Positions 15,902-24,460 of a stretch of 64,000 nt of DNA are shown here, in pieces. The notes beneath the pieces were generated by a model, which saw nothing but the letters and a program-made list of their open reading frames with translations, had not been told where the DNA came from and did not search any database. Within the stretch, counting starts at the first letter, position 1, and each line of letters begins with the position of its first letter. The stretch lies in assembly GCA_964520325.1 (NCBI GenBank), contig CAZFOB010000016.1, forward strand, positions 12,515-76,514, in the 5' to 3' direction. The position numbers were made by a program, and so were the translations under genes. The DNA comes from CAZFOB01 sp964520325. GTDB lineage: Bacteria; Actinomycetota; JAICYB01.

Positions 15902-16246
15902 ATGACCGACGCAGACTTTTACCAGAGCCACAAGGACGACCCAAACGAATGGGGTGAAGCCGAAGGAACGCGAGGCCGGAAACCCGCCCGCGAGCGATTG
16001 AACGCGATCATCTCCGTTCGACTCACTCCAGAGGAGGAAGAGGCCCTGAAGGCAGTGGCTCGCGAGCGCGGCCTGACTTTGTCTGCATTCGTGCGAGCCG
16101 CCGCTCTTCGCGAAGCCACTCCCGCTGTGAGAAGCCAGTGGCCTGGAAATTCTTCACACACTCAGATCGCGAAGTTCGACGCCGTTTGGGAATTTGATGC
16201 ACACGTCCTGACAGGCACTGGGCTGACCGATGTAAAGGCTGGCTGA
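15902..16246 (+). CDS. brnA: BrnA-like ribbon-helix-helix antitoxin
   Basis: A 114-residue protein beginning MTDADFYQSHKDDPNEWG. It has a ribbon-helix-helix domain at about 35-75: NAIISVRLTPEEEEALKAVA, then ERGLTLSAFVRAAAL. It follows the BrnT reading by 21 bases, the usual toxin-antitoxin order of brnTA. It should bind BrnT and the palindrome at 15557-15600. The last 40 residues do not look like part of the fold, so the C-terminus may be altered. A GTG at 15881 would also be in frame but has no ribosome binding site. Confidence 0.7.
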   Translation: MTDADFYQSHKDDPNEWGEAEGTRGRKPARERLNAIISVRLTPEEEEALKAVARERGLTLSAFVRAAALREATPAVRSQWPGNSSHTQIAKFDAVWEFDAHVLTGTGLTDVKAG

Positions 16247-16280
16247 CGCTCGTCGAGCGCGCCGAGTGAGCGATCATCTG

Positions 16281-17861
16281 CTAGTTCACCGAGCGTTCGT
16301 GGCCTTCCCAGTACGGCGCGCGGAGGTCGCGCTTGAGCACCTTCATCGCCCCGGACAACGGAAGCGGCTCGTCGCGGAACGACACCGACCTCGGGATCTT
16401 GTAGCCGGCGATCCAGTCGCGGCAGAACCTTCTGATCTCCTCTTCGGTCGCCGTCGCGCCTTCTCGAAGGACGACGATCGCGTGCACCGCTTCGCCCCAC
16501 TGGTCGCTCGGGATGCCGATCACCGCGACCTGCGCGACAGACGCATGTTTCGCGATCGCGTTCTCGACTTCGCTCGTGTAGATGTTCTCGCCGCCCGAGA
16601 CGATCATGTCCTTCACACGGTCGACGAGGAACAGATAGCCCTCGTCGTCGAGGTAGCCGGCATCCCCGGAGTGATACCACCCACCGCGGAATGTGTCCGC
16701 TGTTTCCTCGGGCCGCTTCCAGTACTCGCGCAGGTACGAGCCGGACGTCATGCACACTTCGCCGATCTCAGTGCGCGGCAAGACGTTGCCCTCGGGGTCC
16801 TGGATCGAGATCGTCACACCGGGCACCGCGCGGCCTGCCGAACGCAGCAACGCACCACCGCGGCGATGGTCCTCCGGCGTCAACACCGTCGTGACCGCCG
16901 TCGCCTCCGTCATCCCGTACGCCTGGTACAGCTCGACGTCCGGGAACAGTTCCTGGATCTTCACCAGGAGCGCCTCGGGCATCGGTGACGCACCGTATGC
17001 CAGCAACCGCAGCGTCGAGAGTCGCTTGGGGTCGAAGTCCGGATGCTGGAACAGCATCCCGATCATCGTCGGGACCATGGTCGTTCCGGTGACCTTGTGC
17101 GTCTCGACGGCGTCCATCACGACTTTCGGATCGAAGGCAGGGATCGACGCAAGCGTGCCGCCCATGGTGGCTGTGCCGACCACGCTGAAGACGGACGCAC
17201 CGTGGAACATCGGTGTCTGGTTGAGGTAGATCTCGTCTTTGTCGAGCTTGATCGACAGGAACACCCGGTAGTTGTGCAACGTCGCGGCGCGCTGGTCGAT
17301 GAGCACGCCCTTGGGGAGTCCCGTCGTGCCGCCGGTGTAGTTGAGGATGACCGGATCGGATTCCTCGGTCTCCGGTGGGACGTCGGCGCTTCCGGCCGCG
17401 AGCAGGTCGTTGAATCGGACATCGTGCGCGACATCGCCCTCGCCGATGAGCACCACTTTCTCGAGGTCGGGAAGGTTCGGACGGATCTGCTCGATCACGC
17501 CGGCGAACATCGCGTCGGTGAGAACGACCTTGGAGCCGGAGTCCTGAAGGATGAACTCGAGCTCTTTGGGCGCGAGGCGGATGTTCAGGCCGTTGATGAT
17601 CCCGCCGCCCAAGAAGCACGCGTGGTAGAGCTCGACGAACTCGTGGCTGTTGAGGGCCAGGATGCCGACGCGATCGTCGCGCTTGACACCGAGCTCGCTC
17701 CCGAGCGCGTTCGACAAACGGCACACGCGCTCGAGGTGCTGCTCGTACGTCGCGGTGTACGGGCCGTCGATCATCGCGATCTTGCTGCCGTGCCGTTCGA
17801 CCGACGGGATGAGCTGACGGTGATAGACGAGTTCCTTTACGACCTGATCGCGATCGCCCAT
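16281..17861 (-). CDS. Acyl-CoA synthetase (AMP-forming)
   Basis: A 526-residue ANL-superfamily enzyme that activates a carboxylic acid to acyl-AMP and then acyl-CoA. Seen: P-loop-like LNYTGGTTGLPKGV at about 172-185, YGMTEAT (A5), GWYHSGDAGYLDDEGYL (A7), VDRVKDMIVSGGENIY (A8) and the catalytic Lys region SGAMKVLKRDLR near the C-terminus. A fatty-acid, steroid side chain or aromatic acid substrate is possible. It is one of four related synthetases in the window (also at 21455, 30591 and 34752), pointing to a broad acid-degradation capacity. Confidence 0.9.
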   Translation of the reverse strand: MGDRDQVVKELVYHRQLIPSVERHGSKIAMIDGPYTATYEQHLERVCRLSNALGSELGVKRDDRVGILALNSHEFVELYHACFLGGGIINGLNIRLAPKELEFILQDSGSKVVLTDAMFAGVIEQIRPNLPDLEKVVLIGEGDVAHDVRFNDLLAAGSADVPPETEESDPVILNYTGGTTGLPKGVLIDQRAATLHNYRVFLSIKLDKDEIYLNQTPMFHGASVFSVVGTATMGGTLASIPAFDPKVVMDAVETHKVTGTTMVPTMIGMLFQHPDFDPKRLSTLRLLAYGASPMPEALLVKIQELFPDVELYQAYGMTEATAVTTVLTPEDHRRGGALLRSAGRAVPGVTISIQDPEGNVLPRTEIGEVCMTSGSYLREYWKRPEETADTFRGGWYHSGDAGYLDDEGYLFLVDRVKDMIVSGGENIYTSEVENAIAKHASVAQVAVIGIPSDQWGEAVHAIVVLREGATATEEEIRRFCRDWIAGYKIPRSVSFRDEPLPLSGAMKVLKRDLRAPYWEGHERSVN

Positions 17862-17906
17862 GTTCTCCCCCTCAAGAGATTCCTTCGCGCATGGTAACGC
17901 CTGCGC

Positions 17907-18476
17907 TCAGGAGGGCGACGACAATGTCTTGACGTGTGCTTCGTAGAGGTCGAGCAGTTGCTGCATCGCCGGCGAGTACGTTCCAGCCTGCGCCAGCTTC
18001 GACTCCGCCAGCGCGGCCTCAGGAGTCACAGATGGGTCGTCGTCGAGGAAACCGGCGAGGTTCCCGAGGCACATGTGCCAGCCGGCGAGCAATCCGTGCT
18101 GGAACGGGACATCCATAGATCCCATCTCCGTTTCGATCTCCGGGGTGAACGAATGGACGAACACGAGCTTCGTCCCACCATTCACCCGCGAGATCTCGAA
18201 TCGCATCCGTTCGCCGTTGTCGAAGACGTAGTCGACGACTGCATGCTCCCGGAATTCGCCGATCGTCCCGTAGTAGCCGGCGTCCTCACCCTCCGTGAAG
18301 CCCATCCAGAACCGTCCGCCCTCCCAGGCGTCGATCCGGTTCGCCGGCATCATCCACGCGTCGAGGGACGATCCGGTCGTCACCGCTCTCCACACGCGCT
18401 CGACGGGGTGAGGATAGAAGCGTTCGTACCGAACGGTGTAGCGATCGACGAGTTGTCCGAGTTTCTCCTCAGTCAT
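17907..18476 (-). CDS. SRPBCC/AHSA1-domain protein
   Basis: A 189-residue START-like helix-grip protein. Seen: ERFYPHPVERVWRAVTTGSSL, GGRFWMGF, MRFEISRVNGGTKLVFVHSF and GWHMCLGNLAGFL, the typical AHSA1/activator layout. The start ATG lies inside the ArsR gene (ATGACTGA overlap, 8 bases), so it is translationally coupled to the regulator. ArsR-AHSA1 pairs are common in actinobacteria and are thought to sense or bind small hydrophobic ligands; the ligand is unknown. A strong operator precedes the pair. Confidence 0.85.
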   Translation of the reverse strand: MTEEKLGQLVDRYTVRYERFYPHPVERVWRAVTTGSSLDAWMMPANRIDAWEGGRFWMGFTEGEDAGYYGTIGEFREHAVVDYVFDNGERMRFEISRVNGGTKLVFVHSFTPEIETEMGSMDVPFQHGLLAGWHMCLGNLAGFLDDDPSVTPEAALAESKLAQAGTYSPAMQQLLDLYEAHVKTLSSPS

Positions 18477-18804
18477 CGCAGTCCTCCCCTTTCGCGAGAT
18501 CGTCCAAGTGCTTACCGAGTGCATCAAGTCGCGCGTCCCACTTCTTACGCAGGCCATCGGTCCACTCGACGAGATCGAGCAGCCTCGACGGATCGAGTTG
18601 GTAGACGCGCCTCTGCGCCTCGCCGCGGACGTTCACGAGCCCGGCCTCCCGCAGGATCCGTAGGTGCCTGGAAACAGCCGGACGGGTGACGCTGAACCGC
18701 ACCGCGATGTCGCCTGCAGCCAGGTCACGTTCGGCCAGCATCTCCACGATGCGCGAGCGGGTCGGGTCGCCGAGGGCCTCGAACACCGGGATGGTGGTGA
18801 GCAT
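18469..18804 (-). CDS. ArsR-family winged-helix repressor
   Basis: A 111-residue ArsR/SmtB-type regulator: FEALGDPTRSRIVEMLAERD, then the recognition helix region TRPAVSRHLRILREAGLV and the wing RVYQLDP. The metal-binding cysteines of classical ArsR are absent, so it belongs to the AHSA1-coupled, non-metal group. It overlaps the downstream SRPBCC gene. A 32-bp near-perfect palindrome lies 10 bases upstream of its start, as expected for autorepression. Confidence 0.9.
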   Translation of the reverse strand: MLTTIPVFEALGDPTRSRIVEMLAERDLAAGDIAVRFSVTRPAVSRHLRILREAGLVNVRGEAQRRVYQLDPSRLLDLVEWTDGLRKKWDARLDALGKHLDDLAKGEDCDD

Positions 18805-18813
18805 GCACGGAAT

Positions 18814-18845
18814 GTAACCTTTTCTTTACGTAAAGTAAAGGTTAC
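18814..18845. promoter_or_regulatory. 32-bp ArsR operator palindrome
   Basis: A single symmetric element centred at 18829/18830: outer arms GTAACCTTT (18814-18822) and AAAGGTTAC (18837-18845), inner perfect palindrome CTTTACGTAAAG (18824-18835). Only the T/T pair at 18823 and 18836 breaks the symmetry. It is strongly AT-rich compared with its surroundings and lies between the ArsR start and the divergent secreted protease gene, so it could control both. Confidence 0.8.
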
Positions 18846-18872
18846 GCACCAGCTCGCGGTTTCTGTCGTTTC

Positions 18873-19979
18873 ATGAGACGGGTATCCCCAACTGGTCGAC
18901 GGACGGGAGATCGAGTGCCGCGGCGGGTTCTGGCAGTTCTCGTGAGTGTCGTGTTCGCCGGCGCGTTCCTCGGGTACGGCGCGTCGAGCGCAGCCTCGCC
19001 GCTGATCCAACCCGGCGCGCCCATCACCACGGGCACCGCCAACTGCACACTCAACTGGATCTACGACGGCACAGGCGCCCGCACCGGGAAGATGTACGGC
19101 GGGACCGCCGCGCATTGCGTCGACCAGATCGGCCAGCGCATCTCGCTCAACGAAGCGGGCGGTGCTTCCTTCGGCAGCGTTGCCTTCATGTTCGACGGCC
19201 TCGATTACGCGCTGATCGAGATCGACGCAGGGCAGCTGACGAATGTGAACCCGGCCATGCGCGGCCACCCCGATATTCCACAGGGGGTCTCAACGGTTTC
19301 CACGGCGGCCGTCGGCGATGTGATGCAGTTCTCCGGGTTCGGCGACGGCGTCAACCTCACCGAATCGACCCGGGAAGAACGGATCGGTGTCCTCGGCTTC
19401 AACGACGGACAGCAACACTTCATCTACGGAGTGGTCACACCCGGAGACTCGGGCGGGCCCGTGGCCGACATCACGGACGGCAACAAGGCGTTCGGGATCG
19501 TCCTCGCGGTCGGAGCGGCGATCACGCCGGTGCCGCAGATCGGTGAGGCGGGCACGTCGTTGGAAGGACTGTTGGCGCACGCTGCCGCGTCGGGGTTCCC
19601 CGTGCGGGTCCGCACGGTCGGAGCCACGAGCACGGACGACCCCCCGGCCGGAGGTGGAGACTCCGGGAGCTCCGTCGATGTCGGCGATTCAAACGCTGGC
19701 CGGAAGGGCGCATGCCGGTTCACGATCACCGTCGAGCCGCCCGCCTCGCAGGAGGTCACCGTCGACTACGCCACCGAGGACGCCGACGGCGACGCCGCAT
19801 TCACGCAGAAGATCGGGACTCTGACATTCGCGTCGGGCGAAGCGAGCAAAACAGTCACCGTCGCCGTGAAGCACCGCCGGAGGTCGGAGATCGAGCTCGC
19901 GTTGTCGGACGCAAGCGGTGCCGCGATCGAAGACGGCAGCGGGGTGTGCCGCATCGGCAAGAAACAGAAGAAACGGTAA
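18873..19979 (+). CDS. Secreted trypsin-like protease with Calx-beta-like domain
   Basis: A 368-residue exported protein. A signal peptide or anchor lies at about residues 16-42 (RRVLAVLVSVVFAGAFLGYG, then SSAAS). The chymotrypsin-fold domain has His in GGTAAHCVD, Asp in LDYALIEID and Ser in TPGDSGGPV. A short linker with GGGDSGSS leads to a beta domain (about 270-360; VTVDYATEDADGDAAF, GTLTFASGEASKTVTV) that resembles a Calx-beta module, and a basic tail KKQKKR ends it. It probably acts outside the membrane as an endopeptidase. No ribosome binding site precedes the ATG. It shares the region of the 32-bp operator with arsR. Confidence 0.82.
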   Translation: MRRVSPTGRRTGDRVPRRVLAVLVSVVFAGAFLGYGASSAASPLIQPGAPITTGTANCTLNWIYDGTGARTGKMYGGTAAHCVDQIGQRISLNEAGGASFGSVAFMFDGLDYALIEIDAGQLTNVNPAMRGHPDIPQGVSTVSTAAVGDVMQFSGFGDGVNLTESTREERIGVLGFNDGQQHFIYGVVTPGDSGGPVADITDGNKAFGIVLAVGAAITPVPQIGEAGTSLEGLLAHAAASGFPVRVRTVGATSTDDPPAGGGDSGSSVDVGDSNAGRKGACRFTITVEPPASQEVTVDYATEDADGDAAFTQKIGTLTFASGEASKTVTVAVKHRRRSEIELALSDASGAAIEDGSGVCRIGKKQKKR

Positions 19980-20006
19980 CGACAACGGACGCGTAGATCG
20001 CGCGGC

Positions 20007-21074
20007 CTATTCGTCGACCGTGTTGCGTCTCTTCGACCAGCGACCCTGACCTTTCTCGGTCGGGCTTCTCTGGCTTGGTCGTGCCTTGCTCGGTTGAACG
20101 CGGCGCGGCTCCCCTTCTTGCTTCGGGAAATGCGGTGGGTACGGTGCTTCCTCCAGACCCTCGGCCTTCTGCTTCTCCGACAGCTCGAGCAGCGGCTCGA
20201 GACGGCAGACGTGGTTGTCGATATCGGCGCCGGGATCGCCGATGCTTTTGAAGCGCGCGGGCACGGTGAGGATCGTGAGGTCTTCGGGTTCGACGTCGCC
20301 CACCTCGTCCCACGCGAGCGGACACGAGACGCGCGCGTCGGGCGTCGGACGCACCGAGTAGGCCGATGCGATCGTGCGGTCGCGCGCGTTCTGGTTGTAG
20401 TCCACGAACACGCCGCCGTGACGCTCCTCCTTCCACCAGGCTGTGGTCACGAGGCTCGGCATACGTTTCTCGACCTCGCGCGCGAGCGCAAGAGCGGCGC
20501 GGCGCACCTCGTGGAACGTCCACTCCTGCGCGATGCGGCAGTAGACATGGATACCACGCTTGCCCGACGTTTTCGGGAACCCGACCAACCCGTACTCGGG
20601 CAGCACTTCGCGCACCTGCATCGCAACCGTCCGGGCGTCGGAGAACGGTGCGTCCGGTGTCGGATCGAGATCGATCCGCAGCTCATCTGGATGGTCGACG
20701 TCCGATCGCCGAACGTTCCACGGATTCATCTCGAAACATCCGAGATTCACAGCCCAGATGACGTGCGCAGTGTCGGTCGGAGCGAGGAACTTGGCTTCGC
20801 GTCCGCTCGGGAACGTCACCGTCACCGTGTCGATCCACTCCGGCGGATGCGGGACGCGCTTCTGGTAGATCTCCTCGCCGTCCACGCCATCGGGGTAGCG
20901 ATGCAACATCGTCGGACGTTCGCGGCAGCCCACGAGCGTGGCCTCGACAACGGCCAGGTGATAATCGACGTGATCGCCCTTCGTCGCGCCGATGGTCGGG
21001 AAGTACATCTTGTCCGGATTGGAGATGCGCACCGTGCGTCCGCCGACCTCGATCTCGCGCGCGGGCGTGGCCAT
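20007..21074 (-). CDS. LigD-type polymerase/primase domain protein
   Basis: A 355-residue stand-alone NHEJ polymerase (archaeo-eukaryotic primase fold). Seen: ISNPDKMYFP near the N-terminus, ELRIDLDPTPDAPF containing the catalytic DLD, KTSGKRGIHVYCRI, DYNQNARDRTIASAYSVRP and ACPL-like VSCPLAWDEV. The ligase and nuclease domains of full LigD are absent; a separate LigC is at 2804. Family members add ribonucleotides at double-strand break ends. The C-terminus is a basic, Ser/Arg/Lys-rich tail. It is divergent from the Ddn-like gene with 16 bases between the starts. Confidence 0.9.
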   Translation of the reverse strand: MATPAREIEVGGRTVRISNPDKMYFPTIGATKGDHVDYHLAVVEATLVGCRERPTMLHRYPDGVDGEEIYQKRVPHPPEWIDTVTVTFPSGREAKFLAPTDTAHVIWAVNLGCFEMNPWNVRRSDVDHPDELRIDLDPTPDAPFSDARTVAMQVREVLPEYGLVGFPKTSGKRGIHVYCRIAQEWTFHEVRRAALALAREVEKRMPSLVTTAWWKEERHGGVFVDYNQNARDRTIASAYSVRPTPDARVSCPLAWDEVGDVEPEDLTILTVPARFKSIGDPGADIDNHVCRLEPLLELSEKQKAEGLEEAPYPPHFPKQEGEPRRVQPSKARPSQRSPTEKGQGRWSKRRNTVDE

Positions 21075-21090
21075 GCACCAGTATGTGTCG

Positions 21091-21480
21091 ATGCCCGGCC
21101 AGACCAAGCGAAAGCTCGTCACCAAGTTTCAGAAGTTCGCCCTCAATCCCGTCACGCGCCTCGTAGCCGGATTCATCGGACCCGCGCTCCTCGAAACGAC
21201 AGGACGCAAGTCCGGGAAGAGGCGCCGGACGCCCGTCGGAGCCAAGCTCCAGGGTGGCTCGTACTGGGTCGTCTCCGAGCAGGGAGCTCACGCCGGCTAC
21301 GTCCGCAACATCGAAGCCGATCGCCACGTGCGCATCCGGCACCGCAGGAAGTGGCACAGCGGCAAGGCTCACATCCTGCGCAACGAAGATCCGAAGAAGC
21401 ACATGCACGGCCTCAACGGACTGATCGTCCGGCTCGTGGGAACCGAGCTGCTCGTTATCCGGATCGATCCGGCGCACTGA
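21091..21480 (+). CDS. Ddn-like nitroreductase (F420-dependent type)
   Basis: A 129-residue split-barrel protein with the family signature LETTGRKSGKRRRTPVG followed by GSYWVVSEQGAHAGYVRNIE. This is the deazaflavin-dependent nitroreductase (DUF385) fold of actinobacteria. It probably binds coenzyme F420 and reduces quinones or nitro compounds. ATG at 21091 gives the normal short N-terminus; the longer frame upstream crosses the divergent polymerase gene. Its 3' end overlaps the convergent acyl-CoA synthetase by 26 bases. Confidence 0.85.
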   Translation: MPGQTKRKLVTKFQKFALNPVTRLVAGFIGPALLETTGRKSGKRRRTPVGAKLQGGSYWVVSEQGAHAGYVRNIEADRHVRIRHRRKWHSGKAHILRNEDPKKHMHGLNGLIVRLVGTELLVIRIDPAH

Positions 21481-23176
21481 CCAGCGCGTCGCGGAGCTCG
21501 CGCTTCAACACCTTCCCCGCGGCGTTTCGCGGGAGCTCATCGTCGGTGATCTCGATCCGCACTGGCACCTTGTAAGCCGCAAGCCGTTGCGCGACGAAGT
21601 CCTTCAACGCGTCTTCAGTCACATCGGCCCCAGGCACCCGCTTGACCACAGCAGCGACTTCCTCACCGAGCACGAGGTGCGGGATCCCGACCACGGCCGC
21701 TTCGCTCACGGCCGGGTGCTCGTAGAGCACGGTCTCGATCTCCACGCTGTAGACGTTCTCGCCGCCGCGGATGACCATGTCCTTCGCGCGATCGACGATG
21801 TACAGGAAGCCTTCGTCGTCGATGCGTCCGATGTCGCCGGAATGGAGCCACCCGTCGACGAACGTCTCGGCCGTCGCTTCCGGTTTGTTCCAGTACCCCT
21901 TCACGACGTTCGGACCCCGCATGCACACTTCGCCGAGCTCACCGGGCTCGACCTCGTTGCCCGACTCGTCGGCGAGCATGATGTCGACCACCGGTGATGG
22001 ACGCCCGACGCTGTCGGGCTTGCGCAGATAGTCGGCTCCGCCGTTTCCCACGGCGAGCGACGACGTCTCCGTCATGCCGTAGCCGTTACCCGCGCTCGCT
22101 TTCGGGAAGTGCTCCGTGATGCGGCGCACGAGCTCGGGCGGAGCCGGCGCACCGCCGTAGCCGATCGATTGGACGCTCGATGTGTCGCGCTTGGCGAAGT
22201 CGGGTGACTCGAGCACCTGCCACACCATCGTGGGCACGCCGCCGAATGAGGTGATCCTCTCGCGTTCGATCAGCTCGAGCGCGCGTTCGGCGTCCCAGCG
22301 GTACATCAGCACGAGCTTCGTGCCGAAGGCGAGCGTGGCGCACAACGTCGAGTGGCAGCCGGTTACGTGGAAGAAGGGAACCGAAAGGAGCTGCGTCGGA
22401 CGCTGAGGCTCAAGCAAGGGGCCATCCTGCGCCTCCGTCTTCGACTGCGGCGAAGAACGACTCTGCGCCCCGTACATCAGGTTGAACAGGTTCGTGCAGA
22501 TGTTTCGGTGCGTACCGAGCGCGCCCTTCGGGTTACCCGTCGTGCCGGAGGTGTAGAAGATCGTGGCGTCGTCCTCGGGGTCGAGCGGGACGTCGGGGAG
22601 TTCATCGGGAAGGTCATGGCCCTTCCTCGAGAGCAGCGCATCGAACGACACCGTCCCGTTCGGCGCATCTGACTTCGCAATGACGATCTGTTCGAGCTTG
22701 AGGGAGTCGAGCTGCGGAGCGATGCGTTCGTAGCGCTCGATGTCGCAGAACAGCACAGTCGCTCCCGAATCGGAGAGGCCGTACGCGAGCTCGTCGCCCG
22801 TCCACCAGGCGTTGAGCGGGACGACGACGGCGCCGGCGCACGCGGAGGCCCAGAAGGCGATCGACCACTCAGGGAAGTTGCGCATGGCGATCGCGACGCG
22901 GTCGCCCTTCTTGACGCCTGCGTCTTCGACAAGCCAGGACGCAACCGAAGCGACCGCGCGGTAGTGCCGGTCGAACGTCCAGCGTTCGTCCTCGTAGACG
23001 ATGAAGTCCTTGCCAACGTGGGCGCGTGAGAGCTCGAGCACGGCCCGCAACGACGGCGGTACGTTCTTCCACGTGCGCACGTTCACGCCGCGGATCTCCT
23101 GCTCGACGATCTCGAGCATCTGACCGGGACCGGTCAGATGCTGAACCGCTGGGTCGTCCATGACGTTGATCGGCAT
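21455..23176 (-). CDS. Acyl-CoA synthetase (AMP-forming)
   Basis: A 573-residue ANL enzyme. Seen: IFYTSGTTGNPKGAL at about 210-224, GYGMTETSS, GWLHSGDIGRIDDEGFLYI, VDRAKDMVIRGGENVYSVEIE and the C-terminal NAAGKVLKRELRD with the catalytic Lys. It is longer than average at the N-terminus and has an insertion near 235-260 (SRSSPQSKTEAQDG) after the P-loop. The substrate is probably a fatty or steroid-derived acid. The divergent CaiB-type CoA transferase starts 54 bases away. Confidence 0.9.
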   Translation of the reverse strand: MPINVMDDPAVQHLTGPGQMLEIVEQEIRGVNVRTWKNVPPSLRAVLELSRAHVGKDFIVYEDERWTFDRHYRAVASVASWLVEDAGVKKGDRVAIAMRNFPEWSIAFWASACAGAVVVPLNAWWTGDELAYGLSDSGATVLFCDIERYERIAPQLDSLKLEQIVIAKSDAPNGTVSFDALLSRKGHDLPDELPDVPLDPEDDATIFYTSGTTGNPKGALGTHRNICTNLFNLMYGAQSRSSPQSKTEAQDGPLLEPQRPTQLLSVPFFHVTGCHSTLCATLAFGTKLVLMYRWDAERALELIERERITSFGGVPTMVWQVLESPDFAKRDTSSVQSIGYGGAPAPPELVRRITEHFPKASAGNGYGMTETSSLAVGNGGADYLRKPDSVGRPSPVVDIMLADESGNEVEPGELGEVCMRGPNVVKGYWNKPEATAETFVDGWLHSGDIGRIDDEGFLYIVDRAKDMVIRGGENVYSVEIETVLYEHPAVSEAAVVGIPHLVLGEEVAAVVKRVPGADVTEDALKDFVAQRLAAYKVPVRIEITDDELPRNAAGKVLKRELRDALVSAPDRSG

Positions 23177-23229
23177 TCAGGCGATTTTAGGACATCTCAC
23201 CGGGTCGCCGGTTCCGCTTTACTAGGCGG

Positions 23230-24447
23230 ATGACCAGACCTCTTGACGGCATCCGCGTCCTCGACCTGTCTCGGGTGCTCGCAGGTCCCCATTGCACGCG
23301 GCTGCTCGTCGACCTTGGGGCCGACGTGATCAAGGTCGAGCCGCCGGCCGGAGACCTGACGCGCTTCGCGACCACGCGCGTCGGTTCGCTCTCGGTCTAT
23401 TTCGCGCAGCAGAACGTCGGGAAACGCAACATCTCGCTCGACCTCTCCAAACCTGAAGCGGTCGATCTGATCCTGCGACTCGTGCCTCATGTCGACGTGT
23501 TCCTCGAGAACTTCCGTCCCGGCGTGGTGGACCGGATGGGGCTTTCGTACAACTCGGCATCCGAGGTCAACCCGCGCATCGTGTACGCGTCGATCAGCGG
23601 ATATGGACAGACCGGGCCATGGAGCTCGCGTCCCGCGTATGCGCCGATGGTGCATGCCGAGATGGGCTGGCTCGAGATCGTCGCTCGCGGACGCGACGGC
23701 AAAAACGTCCACGACCCGCTCTCACACGCCGACGTGTACTCCGGGATCTATGCGGCGGTCGGCATACTCGCTGCGTTGCATCAGCGGGACCGGACCGGAA
23801 CAGGACAGCACGTCGACGTCGCCATGGCGGAAGCGTTGCTTTCCGCGACGGAGCACGTCGCTGCCGAATCGGTGCGGGAGCGCAAGCGTCCCGCGCACTT
23901 CGACGACACGGCTCCCATCTTCCAGATGCGGGACGGGCGCTACGTCTCACCTTCGGCCGGCCCCCAGCAGCGCGGCGCCTTCGCGAGCTGGTGCACGGCG
24001 ATGGACCGCCCAGAACTCGGCGACGATCCGCGCTTCTGTGACGAAGCCGCGCGCATCGAACACCGCGACGAGCTGCTCGACGTCCTTCAGGAGTGGGTGC
24101 TCACCTTCGACGACGTCCGCGATCTCGAGGCCGCGCTCGACAAGGGCAAGCTCGTGCTCGGCCTCATCCGCACGTTGAACGAGGCCACCGTTACCGACTG
24201 GGCCCGCGACCGCGGCGCGATCGTCGAGGTACCGGATCGCATCGGTGGCACGATCCGCGTCCCGAACACGCCGTGGCGCTTCTCGGGGGCCGAGAGCGGA
24301 GCCCACGGTGAGCCGGCCTACCGCGGCGAGCACAACCGCGAAGTCCTCAAGCAATTACTCGACATGCCGGACGACGAGATCGACATGCTCGAAACCGACG
24401 AGGTGCTCTCGAGCCGCGTACCGAAGGCGTCAGGAACCGCAGAGTGA
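23230..24447 (+). CDS. CaiB/BaiF (family III) CoA transferase
   Basis: A 405-residue enzyme that moves CoA between carboxylic acids. Seen: LDGIRVLDLSRVLAGPHCTR in two parts, DLGADVIKVEPPAGDLTR, FAQQNVGKRNISLDL and the catalytic-Asp region FLENFRPGVVDRMGL, then ISGYGQTGPW. Length is typical. Its neighbour in divergent orientation is an acyl-CoA synthetase, consistent with acid activation and CoA recycling during degradation. Racemase members of the family cannot be excluded. Confidence 0.9.
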   Translation: MTRPLDGIRVLDLSRVLAGPHCTRLLVDLGADVIKVEPPAGDLTRFATTRVGSLSVYFAQQNVGKRNISLDLSKPEAVDLILRLVPHVDVFLENFRPGVVDRMGLSYNSASEVNPRIVYASISGYGQTGPWSSRPAYAPMVHAEMGWLEIVARGRDGKNVHDPLSHADVYSGIYAAVGILAALHQRDRTGTGQHVDVAMAEALLSATEHVAAESVRERKRPAHFDDTAPIFQMRDGRYVSPSAGPQQRGAFASWCTAMDRPELGDDPRFCDEAARIEHRDELLDVLQEWVLTFDDVRDLEAALDKGKLVLGLIRTLNEATVTDWARDRGAIVEVPDRIGGTIRVPNTPWRFSGAESGAHGEPAYRGEHNREVLKQLLDMPDDEIDMLETDEVLSSRVPKASGTAE

Positions 24448-24460
24448 AGCGACGGAAGGC

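Noticed and set aside
20094..21575. 493-codon plus-strand ORF
   Set aside because: It is antisense to the LigD-type polymerase gene and the acyl-CoA synthetase end; the polymerase motifs are in the opposite frame.
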